From Macrosoma leucophasiata (lineage: Eukaryota > Arthropoda > Insecta > Lepidoptera > Hedylidae), in the NCBI GenBank assembly GCA_036365455.1, contig JAWQUS010000025.1, forward strand, positions 20,310,001 through 20,374,000: DNA of 64,000 nt. The letters are read 5' to 3'. The translations under genes were made by a program, and so were the position numbers. Within the stretch, counting starts at the first letter, position 1. The number at the start of each line of letters is the position of its first letter. Below are positions 1 through 11,447 of this stretch, one piece after another. A model generated the notes under the pieces. The model had not been told where the DNA came from. It searched no databases and was given only the letters and a program-made list of their open reading frames with translations.

Positions 1-331
1 CGCGTTCTAAAGTCCCCTTATCCTCTTACCGATAACGTAATGAGGAGGTATTTATCTTACAGATTTTGTTTATGATAGAAGTTCCAATAGTCAGCTGCGA
101 ATAAATGCCCTAGACGCCGCCGACAACCGGTTAATGAAATATTCTAAATAGTAATTAAATAAAAAATAAAATAATTAAGTTCCGGCCCTAGAGACAAATT
201 ATTACAATAAGTATCTATTCATAATGCCCCTGACATTGTACATCCTGATTAAATAAGAGTCACGGTTCCGCTGCAAGACTTCAAATAATACAAATAGTAG
301 CAGTAGCTAGTATACAACTCATTGTTTGAAT
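1..331. other. Intergenic, no gene seen
   Basis: AT-rich sequence with stops in all frames and no splice-linked coding pattern. I see no recognisable repeat in this piece. Confidence 0.5.
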
Positions 332-366
332 TGTTGCATATTCTTATCTTATAAGAATATGCAACA
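332..366. repeat. Perfect hairpin, 15-bp arms
   Basis: Positions 332-346 and 352-366 are perfect reverse complements around a 5-base loop. Each arm contains TGCATATTCTTA or its complement. No gene is adjacent. Confidence 0.8.
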
Positions 367-404
367 TTTAGCCTGGGTATGCACTTTAACAAAAGACTTG
401 GTGC

Positions 405-515
405 AAAGTCTTTCGTTAAAGTTAAAGTTATTGTAACATTTCACATCCTGCTCTAACCCTAACAGATTTCTTTAAGTTAGAAAAGGATGTGAAATGTTAA
501 AATAACATTAACAAA
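405..515. repeat. Imperfect inverted repeat (fold-back element)
   Basis: The sequence TAACATTTCACATCCT (about 434-449) is matched by its exact complement AGGATGTGAAATGTTA (about 483-498). The complementarity continues outward with mismatches (GTTAAAGTTAAAG against TAACATTAAC), giving arms of roughly 40 bases. It resembles a small MITE remnant; the family is not identified. Confidence 0.6.
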
Positions 516-3340
516 AGTCGTGGTTGCCGGGCAGGCGTAATATAGAACGATATTAATAAATTATAATAAGAAAATCCGTTCACAACTTTGTATACCCAAA
601 ACGTACCGTCAAAGACCCAAAACTCACATAATCTCTCACTTTCATAATTTATATTTCCCACTAAAAACATCGTTGCAAATTGAACTAATTACGGTTACTC
701 AATAACCAATAGGTACCGACGGAATACTTCGATTACCGTCCGAGTCGGTTAGTTCTTGCTCTTGCGCAACGCTAAATACGACGATTTTACACATCAGATC
801 CTTCGTGGAATCCAGACCAGATCCTTACTTCGTTACATTAAAATAGTGGAACTAAATGCTATCTTGGAATTCTTGTTAACCCGTTGTTAATTGTAGATAC
901 GTCATAACAAAAGTGTTGCTCATGGTTAAGTATATCGCGCAAACCATGCAAGCATTGTTTGAGAGTTAATAGATTCAGGGCACAAAACCTTTCCCAAAAC
1001 CATCAAACTCCTATCCAACCATGACCGATCTACTTGGGTTTTTTTCTCCTTCCTGACCTATTCATACACGTATTATAATTTAAAGAGTTGCTAGTAACTC
1101 TTTTGCCTTTTTCTATATTCTACCCAATTGCCAATGCAACTGAAAAATATAAAGCATTGGTATTATTGCTAAATGGTATCTTACTTCTTAGTGAAATATC
1201 TTAATCTAGGTTATCGTAACGAATAAGGGGATTAGTCTAGTCTAATCTTCAAAAACTACCATTAAAGAAGGAATCGCAATAGTCTTTGGAGCAAAATTAA
1301 AATTTATAAAAAAAACCTGAAAAGAAATTGAGTGTTGCGGAAAAAACAAGAGACAAGCGAGATGTCTTTAAATTACAATAAATTCGTATTACTTATAAAT
1401 AATGACGTAAAAAATTGCTCATGTTAACGTAGCTATGGTTAAACATGTATTTCACAGTTAACTCGACGGGGAATGCGGTTCATAAGCAATCGCTTACGCA
1501 AGGCGTCGGCGAACTGTGATATCATATTATTCAATATATTAGCTTAGCTTATTTAACTACATATTATACGTTTTCACTTGATTTATGTCGAACATTATTA
1601 ACATTTTTATTGGCGATTACGGTGTAGGAAGTATTTTTGGATTTAAAAAAAGAACTAAGAATCGGGTTATTGGAACTGCTACTCGTAAGAAGATAAAGGA
1701 TGTATTATACCTAGTGGCCGACTAAGGTCATCAGAGGCCCGGGGCCGAATTTCGAGGCCCCTAGGCCTCTGCCCAGTGCCAGCGTTACAACCATTGACAC
1801 CCCGGGCAAGAATATTGCTATTTCTGAAGTTTAAGGAAAATTAAGTACCAAAAAAAACATATTTGCCCACTCTGTCTCCGCGTGGCCCCTATACTCTTTT
1901 TTACATTTGGTAAGAGATTTTTTAAAATACTTATCAAGAAATATCCGAACAAAAAGAACACATTTTCCTTCGTGGTGTCTAACAATCTCTTAAATTTACA
2001 TTTTCCTCCGTGGTCTCTAAAAATCTCATTGGTGTAATACTTTCATGATTGAAAACTCAGTCGACCTGTGGAGACACCCAGACCCAGAGGCTTATGGCAG
2101 ACCAAGATCTTAAGGTCATCAGTCGCAAACATAGTGCAATTTTGATAAATGTGATTTTGATGGTTTTATTATGACACTATATACTATAGCTGAAGCAGTT
2201 AGTTTAGTTGAACGCGCCAATCTCAGACACTACTCTGGTTCGAATCGAAAAATAATTATTATTGTGTTGGCTATCCGATTTATCGAAGAAGACCATAGGC
2301 TATTTCACTATTTTATTTAATAGCATTAGGCTATATTATTATGACATCACGCTGTAATCTCTAGGAGTAGACGGAGCAGGGGTAATGTTTGAAGCCACCG
2401 GATCTACGTTCGGACAGTGTGATATGACAATCTTACGGATAATTTCGATCACTTTGTTTATATTATAACCTAATCATTATCCTCGAAGTAATGATTTGCA
2501 AGAAATACATTTGCTGAGTATCTAATATTACGTAGCGAACTGTTTTATAATCATCAAATCGTGTATAACGTTATAGATTTACCGCTGTTGGTCATAACTA
2601 GCTATAATTAATTGAAATATTTTAAGTAATTCAACTTAGCCGAAATTCAGTTGCTACCAAAGTAATATAATTCGTGTAACAAATTTCTTTATAACAAATG
2701 TCAATAATTACAACTAAAGTTCCAAATGTAGGCACCATCGTACAACATTATCTACCTTAAACTGATGATAGTGGTGCTATCGGGGCTATCCCATGACCTA
2801 GGTAATCTATGTATTTGCCTCTAAACAATACTGTACCTATGTAAATGTATCTACAGCCTCATTTCTGGCAGTGAACTGCAGAAGACTTTTATATGCAGTA
2901 CCATTCTGACTCCATCTGTCTCTGTTGTCAGTCCAGGGCAGCACATTGAAAGAAAACAAAAAATTGCAAAATCGCAAAATCTACAATATCTAAAGTAAGA
3001 ATAAAGGTATATTTTACGCGCACTTATATTAAAAACTAATTAACATAATTTGAGGATCTCTATTAGTAAGGCTAAAGTAGGATACATGAACCTAAATTAA
3101 AACTATTTTAACAAACCAATCGACCTTGGCCAGCCGTATAATACCGAATAGGGTGTCACCAACACTTTGCCGCCCGCCTCTGATGTGAATGTCTAATGAG
3201 GTGTCCTAATCAAATAATACTTTAACGTGTTCAAAATGTAATTATAATACATGTTATGGTTTTGTCTAATAAATGAATCTTAGAATTTTACTTTCTATAA
3301 ATTAGCAATTTACCGCGGTCTCGCAATCTCATTGCTTCTC
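516..3340. other. Intergenic, no gene seen
   Basis: No coding exon chain is visible. Positions about 1060-1240 look like a degraded copy of the MITE at 59533-59678: they begin near CCTATTCATACACGTAT and end near CGAATAAGGGG, with an internal GCCAATGCAACTGA. Positions 1725-1810 are locally GC-rich with GGCCCCGGG-like runs but carry no open frame. Confidence 0.45.
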
Positions 3341-3346
3341 AAGAAA

Positions 3347-3672
3347 TAGCTGTGTCGCTGCGTGATATTATTTTCGAAATTTGTGTATAGTCGCGTTTTT
3401 TATGTGCAAAAATGGTTTTTAAAAAAAATGGATTTTAACATTCGATAACGTTCACGGGCGTAGGAAAGAGAAAAGTGTATTTTTATGTTGCCTTCAAAAA
3501 CTTCGTAAAATCTCCTAATAAAGTCCCCATCACTTTACTATAGCCATCTCATCATATTCCACATGGAAGCATCCAATCATCGTCATCTTCCATATGGATA
3601 TTCATTATCATAAGATATGAAAAAAAAATACTGAAATTTGGCTGTTAAGGACCTGAATCCGTGGCCGTAAAA
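3347..3672 (+). repeat. Dispersed repeat D, copy 1
   Basis: About 325 bases match, in inverted orientation, positions 14083-14402. Shared landmarks are GTGTCGCTGCGTGATATTA, GATAACGTTCACGGG, AAAGTCCCCATCACTTTACT and a CCACATGGAAG hairpin core. Part of it (TTGCCT.CAAAA.CTTC followed by CATC.CTTTACT) is also related to repeat B at 30219, 30696 and 59243, so B and D are probably branches of one family. Confidence 0.7.
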
Positions 3673-4053
3673 CAATTTTTTTAAAAATCAAGAAGGCATT
3701 TGGCGATACTTTATATCTTCCAATAGCCAATTCTTCCTCGTCCTTATACAAATCTTGACCCTAGTAGCACATTAGAAATCCTAACTGATCGACCCCAATT
3801 AAAAGTTAACAAAAGCCAATATCTTACCATCTATAATTACCGTTTTAAATCAGAAAAAGGCGAAGTAGATATTTTTTTCTTTGAACACATAAGGTCAAAT
3901 ACCCTGTTGTATCAAAATCACCGGCATGACAAGGCCAGCCGTACTACCACAGCCGTACTTACTGTAATTATCTAAAAAAAAACAACACATAAATCATTCG
4001 TAATGTCCTGCTGTTGAGTAAAAGGTAATTGGTATAAAATTAGAACAGTTGCC
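3673..4053. other. Intergenic, no gene seen
   Basis: No open frame of note and no recognised repeat. The right part leads directly into the tandem duplication. Confidence 0.4.
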
Positions 4054-4524
4054 TTTAAAAAACCTAATTTGCCTTTTCATTTTATTTCTGTTGTTTATTT
4101 TAGTTGTTTTAGCTATAGGTATATAACAGTTGTTTTATTTGAAACAAACGAAACGGAAGGGTATTATTTACATTGCATCAAGTACTGTTAATGAAAAAAA
4201 GATAATGAATTACAAATCTTTGTAATCAATTGAAATTTTGACAAGAACGAACCGCTCTCAGCTTTTGCTGTATACGTATAATAAATAAATAAATTTAAAA
4301 AACCTAATTTGCCTTTTCATTTTATTTCTGTTGTTTATTTTAGTTGTTTTAGCTATAGGTATATAACAGTTGTTTTATTTGAAACAAACGAAACGGAAGG
4401 GTATTATTTACCTTGCATCAAGTACTGTTAATGAAAAAAAAGATAATGAATTACAAATCTTTGTAATCAATTGAAATTTTGACAAGAACGAACCGCTCTC
4501 AGCTTTTGCTGTATACGTATAATA
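4054..4524. repeat. Tandem duplication, period 240 bases
   Basis: The block starting TTTAAAAAACCTAATTTGCC at 4054 recurs at 4294, exactly 240 bases later. Each copy is about 230 bases and ends at GCTGTATACGTATAATA; a short AAATAAATAAA-type linker separates them. I see only an A-to-C change (TTACATTG against TTACCTTG) and a one-base A-run difference, so the duplication is recent, or it is an assembly artefact. Confidence 0.9.
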
Positions 4525-5755
4525 CATGTTATAGTTTGTATCATCCCAAAATTGGTCAAAATCTTATATAGATTTACCCTCTTATTCGTAAACGTATATT
4601 AGCTAAATTTTTCATTTACAACAGAGAACTGAACACTTGTGAGATGTATTCAAGAAGTCGGAAATCACAGAGGAAATGACGTTCGTGACAGTCAGTTCCA
4701 CGTAATTATGCAACATAGAGTCACGGGTAACGCATCTGTGGTCACGACTTTGGTAAATGTCGTGAAAAAATTCCATGGAACCCATCGACGCGTCGACAAA
4801 TGACCATGACAAAGTCAAATTCAAAGATTATAGTAAGTATTCATTTATGGTATATTAAATTATACCGTTTCTGACTTTCTCATGGTCAAACATGTAATTT
4901 AGAAAATATGAATAGGTATGTACGATATATGTAGGTATGTATGAGAGATAAGTCGATGTCGTTATGTAAAATGATTACTCTGCATTGACATTAAGCCTGG
5001 ATTGCCATTAACCCAGACTTAGGACAACAGAAATTCGAACAAAGTTCAGTGAAAGAAAATGTTGTTATAATATTAAGAATATAGGTGACCTTTAGATAAA
5101 AAATAGGGACATAGGCCACCCAATGAAAATCGTGAGAAACCTATTGAAAAATATACCTTTTGTTTAATATAGCATAACCACCACAAACCACCCAATCCTT
5201 TAAAGATTAGCCAGGGGAATATGAATCTTCTTTCGGCGATAAATTCCTCATAAAATCTATACTAGCGATCAATATCAACCCACGTATTGTTTAGGACAAA
5301 CCGAACTCCATTTAACTTTCACGTAATTATTTGAAAATCCGGCAGAAAGTGGTAAACATCTAATGAACTGGTCCCCTTCTTAGAAAGCGTTTGCATATTC
5401 ATCGTGGCCCACAACGATACAAAGGGGTCTAAAAGAAGTCCAAAACAATAGGTCGAAAGCATTTTGGACCGTTCCGCATCCTAGCCATTGTAGCTACATT
5501 TTGTAATTACCCACCGTGACAACGGGTAGGGAGGTACGTCTTGTAACGGAAGAATATGACTGACACACAGTGATGGTAATTAGAAGCGCGTGAACATTTA
5601 AGAACATCCTAATCTAAATTGTTAAAGAAACTTTAACTACTTAGAGTTAAGTTATAGATTTTGTTAAAAAATATCTATACTAGTTTTAATTCACAAAAGA
5701 ATATCTCACACAGTGATGGTAATTAGAAACGCATGTAGGTACCTACTTATATTTA
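4525..5755. other. Intergenic, no supported gene
   Basis: A 70-codon frame on the minus strand (4612-4824) is open but has no recognisable domain, no neighbouring exon in phase and no family resemblance, so I do not call it. A fragment near 4577 (CTCTTATTCGTAAACGTAT) resembles one end of the MITE at 59533. Confidence 0.4.
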
Positions 5756-5757
5756 AA

Positions 5758-6190
5758 AACTAGCTGTGCCCGCGACTTCGTTCACGTGAGAAAAAAATAT
5801 GATTGTTCAGTATCTTACCCGGACGAAGTCGTGGGCGCAGCTAGTATAAAAGTAGCCTAAGTTACTCCTTATTACACCAGCTACCTACCTGTGGAAGTCC
5901 CGTCAAAGTCGGATACACTCCAATCTACTTATGTGTATGTATGTATGGAAATAAAAGTAGCCTAAGTTACTCCTTGTCACATCAGCTATCTGCCTGTGAA
6001 AGTCCCGCAAAATCGGTCCAGCCGTTCCCAAGATTAGCCCCGCCAAACAGACAGACAGACAAAAATTGTAAAAAATGTTGTTTTGGTATATGTACCGTGT
6101 ATACATACTTATGCATTTAGTAAAAAGCTGTTATTTTAATATTACAAACAGACTTTAATATTACTACTCCAATTTTATTTATTTGTATAG
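5758..6190. repeat. Non-LTR retrotransposon-type 3' fragment
   Basis: It begins with ACTAGCTGTGCCCGCGACTTC, a hallmark end of a family common in moths, and the complement CGAAGTCGTGGGCGCAGCTAGT follows at about 5824-5846, making a hairpin. A block AAAAGTAGCCTAAGTTACTCC recurs about 102 bases apart (near 5849 and 5951). It closes with ATCGGTCCAGCCGTTCCC and CAGACAGACAGACAAAAATT, typical of the 3' region of lepidopteran LINEs. Family assignment is from memory of such ends. Confidence 0.6.
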
Positions 6191-7480
6191 ATATAAAAAT
6201 CTAGTATCACAGTAGGTACCTACTGACAGTATTTTTTATCGAATTTCTGCGAACGACTTGACCGTTTTTAATGTATTTTGTGTTTATTGGATAGGTCTGA
6301 TATCATCTGTATTGAATAGCTCATAGGCAATTTTTATACCGCTAAGTTGAATAAATTTAGCCGGAACTTTTACATAAATAAGATAGATGGTTCTGTTATT
6401 AAATTGTCTTGCAAATTTAGATAGTACATATTAGGTACAATGGTAACTACATACATGTAGCACCAATACGTTCTATAGACTGTGGGTAGTAAGTAGTAAC
6501 ACTATAAAAATGTATAATATCATATAAATATTGTACATTTCTCACATTCTCAGATGAAGAGTGCTTGCACCTTTGCAAGATAAGAATCAAATCAACAAAC
6601 AATAATCATAATATGATTACCGTGTACACTTTACCAGTATGAACGGTTTTACGAGCAAGTTTTATTCGTATTTCACTAAATACTTACGACCGCGACGCAG
6701 TCTCGATAAGTTGATGCTGATGTTATCGACCTCCATCATCGATGCACCTCGCGTTTAGCTGCAGTAAAACAGACCGCACATGTTGCTTCACTGTCAAGTA
6801 GGGCTGCCACCGCTACAGGTTTAACCGGAGTTAATATCAATGATGCCGGGTAAGATCCGTAGGTTTACGATTGGTTCGGTCGGTTATTTTAAATTCACTT
6901 CAATCTTTGCCGACTTAAATAACTGTTTTTTTATACATCTAAGTGTCCGGAGTAACTTCGTATAGTCTTAACGTTTTAAAAAATGTATCGTCAGACCTAC
7001 TGAATACAAACAAAAAAGATTAAAAATCGGTCAAGCCGTTTCGGAGGAATTTAGTTTATGTAGTACAATGCCTAAAATTATGCGTATGTGTATAGAATTT
7101 CTCAGATTTTTGAAAAACCTGAACAAGTTAATATGTTTAAATAGGGATTATTTCTGCACATAGGATTACATATTCTCTGACATAGGTATACTTGATAAGG
7201 TTTTTGTTTTAAGTGCCACTCTGTTCCTAGTCAGCCCAGCACTAAATTATTAAAAAGTAAGTATAACTTTAATTTAAAAAAATATACCTACTTAGTAAAA
7301 AAAAGAAACATCTTCAAAATTTCTCATTTAGTTAAATTGAAAGGTAGCAGCAAGTCTAATTTGGATATGATTGAATTAAAAATTGTTATGTAGGTAGGTT
7401 TGTGACGGAAGTATCAGCAAGACCATATTTGCTGCATGCACCTGCTTGAGCTCGTGATTGTTGAGGATGTTAATCTCTCA
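6191..7480. other. Intergenic, no gene seen
   Basis: AT-rich with no supported open frame. Positions about 6955-7110 include GTCAAGCCGTTTCGGAGGA, another LINE 3'-type phrase, so a degraded retroelement fragment is likely there. Confidence 0.4.
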
Positions 7481-7623
7481 GTTGGTGGTAATGTACAGCC
7501 CTGTAATTTCCGGCACAGAGGCATAACACCTTAGGTCTTTGTGCGGGTGTCTATAGGCTGCAGTCATCACTTAACATCTATGAGAACTGCATGCTTGTTT
7601 GCCACTTCCAATACAAAAAAAAG
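7481..7623 (+). repeat. Dispersed repeat A (SINE-like), 3' fragment
   Basis: Matches the right half of the repeat A consensus (best copy 44608-44902): GGTAATGTACAGCCCTGTAA, TTTCCGGCACAGAGGCATAA and GGCTGCAGTCATCACTTAAC, ending in an A-run. Short overlapping frames here are repeat-derived. Confidence 0.85.
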
Positions 7624-7800
7624 AAGTTTCCATTGTGCTACATACAATACCTATAGAGGTCCTTCAAAACTGGCATCAAGAGTCTTTTATGGCTGGCAGC
7701 GCGTTGGTAACTCCGTTGATATTGCTAAAGTTCATAGATGACGGTGACCTACCTGTCTCCGACAGGTGGCCTACCTGCGTGTCTGATATCGTATTGATTC
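7624..7800. repeat. Dispersed repeat remnant sharing a GGCTGGCAGCGCGTTGG motif
   Basis: A segment reading GGCTGGCAGCGCGTTGG followed by a GACGGTGACCTACCTG-type stretch is also found on the minus strand at about 36790-36900. Both can be read as a short peptide with GWQRVG, which suggests an old transposon-derived coding fragment. No intact frame remains. Confidence 0.45.
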
Positions 7801-10800
7801 AGAAATAACAATTTAACAAGTATATCTATAGGTATATCGTTTATACTCGTATCTTTCCTATAGCCTGGTACGGCAGTTCGCTGCATTCAACACGCGTGCG
7901 GTTAATATGGGAAATACTCAAACAATACGTCGGAGGAATGGACTAAATTGCAAATTGGAGTCTTCTGTTTCAGACAAATTAAAGAGAGCAAATTCGCGAA
8001 CGCAATACTCAGAGAGATTAGCAGTTTCACAACCATAGCTTATGGGTAATGCGACGTGTCGCATTGTTGTGTTACGCAAGCTGACATTTTGGTCCATTCA
8101 TGAATGTCAGATGCACATCGCTTGCTCAATGAAACGTACCATCCAATGTAGGTCAGTTAGTGGAACCGGTTAACTAGACTTATTTGCTGTTTATAATGTG
8201 TTGTTACCTACTAAAGCTAGACTATAACACAGAAAGATTATAAGAGTGGCATTTCTAAGTCATGTTGTCGATAATAAACGCAGTTCCAAAAATAAAATCT
8301 GTAACTACTTCTGAAACAAATAATTTTATGAGAAACACTAGTGAACATTGCAAAATTGTGTGTATGGCGATAAAACAGGTAGTATTTACCGAAATCAAAT
8401 TATGTGTAGATGTGTTAGAAAAGTTAAAAACCAAAGACATTTGTCTTTGTTAAAAACAATGCTCTCGCTCGTCCCGCCGCATCTTAACCATTTATTTACA
8501 ATTTTAGTAAATTATGCTTAGGCTTAGATATTCAAGCACCCATCGGACATTATGACTACCTAACTCTAAGTAGGTACTTTATAGTAGGATTATATTGAAA
8601 TAATAAATATTTGTACTGTTATAATCATTTAATTTTGTTCTTAAACAAAAGAAAAACAAGTTGAAGTTTAAACTAAGTAATGACTCATTCACGACAAACT
8701 ATTTAACAAAGTCGCTAGGTTGATGTTTTCATGTCTAATTTTATAGCTAGCTATCTCGCCCGCAGCTTCTTGTAACCTCCTAATTTATTATAATATATGT
8801 ATCAACTCAATACGTTGATAATTAAGTAAGCTAATGAATTAAACATTATGCAATGTAGATGTAATGTGAAGTATCTAAAAATACTTTCAAGTTTCTAATG
8901 CAAATTTACATTCTGTCAACTAGGTATATAACAGTTGAACTAATAAAGAACTTATTCCGTGAATAGTCGACATTACAAATGTATTCTCTCTGATCTGTTA
9001 ACATTATAGAGTAAAAACATAATAAACAGCAGATTCAGTACAGAATTCATAAAAATGTTTTCTTTTTTTATCATATACAAGATCTTTAAGTTAACCATAT
9101 TTCACTTTAATTGCAATGTAAAATATTTTAGTCGCCTCTTAAGTCTTTTACTCTTGATTCATTACAAATTAATAACATAATTGGAAGCCTTAAAATTGCG
9201 TGCACGTAATGTAGAGTTTGTAGAGTCTAATTGCTGTTATCATCGTGTTAAAAGTTGTGTCTACTTGTGATCGACAGCAGTGGCATCAGGGTTCGTGACG
9301 ACGCCATCTCATACTGTAATATAAAATATCTGTACAATTCACTTAGGTATATTGATTTGACGATATTTATAATTAAATTCAACGTTGAAAAAGATTCGTG
9401 ATAAAGCCGACAGTTGCTCGACAATCGATTACCTATCACAGGATATCCATAGCTTTAATAAAGTAAAAACTTACGCGAATTTCTTAGAACTAAAACCCAC
9501 AAGAGAATGTGGGATTAAAAAGCGTGAATAAAAAATGTTCACGTCCAGTAAAAAAACCTGTCCTCTGAAAAAAAACAAATCCATTGCTTTAAACAACAGC
9601 GTTAATTAGGTGCGTTTAAAAATTAAGTGCTGTAATAAACCGGTAAAGAGTTTTAATCTTACCGAGAGCGATGTTACATGAAATTTGACAGATTTATCGG
9701 ATAAGATACCTACATCGGCAACTGAAGTTGGTGGCCGTGAGTGCGGCTTGCAATTTCAAGTATTATTTAATTTTAAAATACATACAAGGATTTTTTATTA
9801 AACCCATTTCCATCTAACTACACTCTTTCTAAAATATCTCGGTTACGGTTAGGCACAGGGCCGATTGTGCCGCGGAGTACAATGGAGGGGGGAGGGGTTG
9901 CGTCAGCGCAGGAACAAAGCACAGGTCGACGACCCGCCGGACCCTGGCTCAGAGGGATTTTATTATAACCAGGTCTCAGTATTCCATAACACGTCTCCAC
10001 TATGTGGGACAGAGACGGATGGACGATGCATTTTTTTGCATTGTCAGTAATATCAGTTCTCTTGACGTGTATAAAATGGAATCGGAATACAATCACGATT
10101 AAATTAAAATATGATTAATATTTTATTAAAGTTTTACATAATAAAAAAGATGTCCCGTTATCTGTTATAGTTGTAAGGTTGTATGAAATAATAAACATGT
10201 TTTGGGTTTGTAAACAAACTGATCCGACGCAATGATTTTGGTTGTATTGATGCTTGGTTGCCATTTTTCCCTTCGATCCCTTTAAATTCCATTCGATATA
10301 GGCATATATGTGTTAGGTACCTACCTTCTATTTCTATAATTGGCAGGATTTTAAATATCCCACTTTATATGTATTTTGAACACCCATACCTACTTCTGAA
10401 CCACTGGTTTATATTGTGTAGGTACTTACCGAGTAGGATACGAATAGGTTTACCCAAGAAATGTCCGGTCGGTCACACCGGTGCCTATTAGAGTGACATT
10501 AAAGTCTAATTTGCAATGTTCCTGCATGTTTGGCAACTACTTCGATGGTAGCAAGTTAGGTACCTACGTTGTCTCTCAATCAATCAACAGATCTTAGGTA
10601 ACAGGTAATGTACCTACTCCTAAGTAAGATATATCTATAGCCAAGATACTTGTCAACCAAAACAAACAAACAACAATAAATAACACTTCAACAAACCAAT
10701 GAACTGCAAAGAATACCTCATACTCAAGAACCACCTATATTATAACTACCTATCTCTTTACAACCAAGAATACTATTAGGACCTAAAACTGGGTAAGTAC

Positions 10801-10878
10801 TTACATTAAAGTATGAGTCATGATATGAAAGACTATCTTTAGTAACGAATACCTGTCGCTCCCTGAATCACTCAAACC
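7801..10878. other. Intergenic, no supported gene
   Basis: No exon chain or recognised domain. Paired open frames on opposite strands at 8255-8453 and 9818-10096 are short, lack family resemblance and look like chance frames. Positions 9840-9960 are GC-rich (GGAGGGGGGAGGGG) without a clear function. Confidence 0.4.
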
Positions 10879-11169
10879 ATAGAGCAACGCGGCCCACCAG
10901 TCGCGGCGGACCGGAGGGGAGTAGCCATAGCGTGTATTACCGATGCAAAACAGTCTGTAATTTTTTGCGCGGGGAAATGCGTGCGACACACACGCACACT
11001 ACAAAAATCGTCTATTACTACGAAACTCACACCTTGACTTTAACAAAATACAGAAAAAATTTCACGCACACATTTAAACATCTTGGCGACAGGTATAGGC
11101 CCATTTGGGCTTGTACTTTGACAGAGGGGAAAGCCTGCACATGGCTACTCCCCTCCGCTGTTGCTCTAT
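10879..11169. mobile_element. Repeat C: TIR element, complete copy
   Basis: Starts ATAGAGCAAC and ends GTTGCTCTAT; the subterminal GAGGGGAGTAGCCAT on the left is matched by ATGGCTACTCCCCTC on the right. The interior contains ACTACAAAAATCGTCTATTA and GGCGACAGGTATAGG. Other copies lie at 29051-29872, 36581-36705 (partial) and 57600-58046. With no transposase frame it is a non-autonomous DNA element of unidentified superfamily. Confidence 0.75.
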
Positions 11170-11447
11170 GACTCAGACCGACCTTCAAATAATTCGAAGC
11201 ATGCGCTTATTTGCATAGGTGCATCGAATATGATACTCGGCAGGAATGACAGACTATTAACTTCATTCAATATACCACTGAATCAGTAACACATTAGAGT
11301 TTAATTTACCTTCTCTCTGATAAACAATTTAAAACAACGCTGTAGACAAATTTTGTAGATATGTAAATATTTTATACGTGGCTCGATTCTATAAGTACAT
11401 GAACGTATGATAGTGTTTATTGTTAAAATAGTTGTTTTGTATCAAAA
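11170..11447 (+). other. Upstream region of the SEA/EGF gene
   Basis: About 280 bases between a repeat C copy and the first coding ATG at 11448. The ATG sits in ATCAAAAATGA, a plausible insect start context. I cannot identify a TATA box or transcription start with confidence, and upstream non-coding exons are possible. Confidence 0.4.

Noticed and set aside
8255..8453. Overlapping open frames on both strands
   Set aside because: Mirror frames of similar size with no family resemblance; chance frames in AT-rich DNA.
9818..10096. 92-codon minus-strand frame near a GC-rich patch
   Set aside because: No recognisable domain, opposed by another frame on the plus strand and no phase-matched exons nearby.
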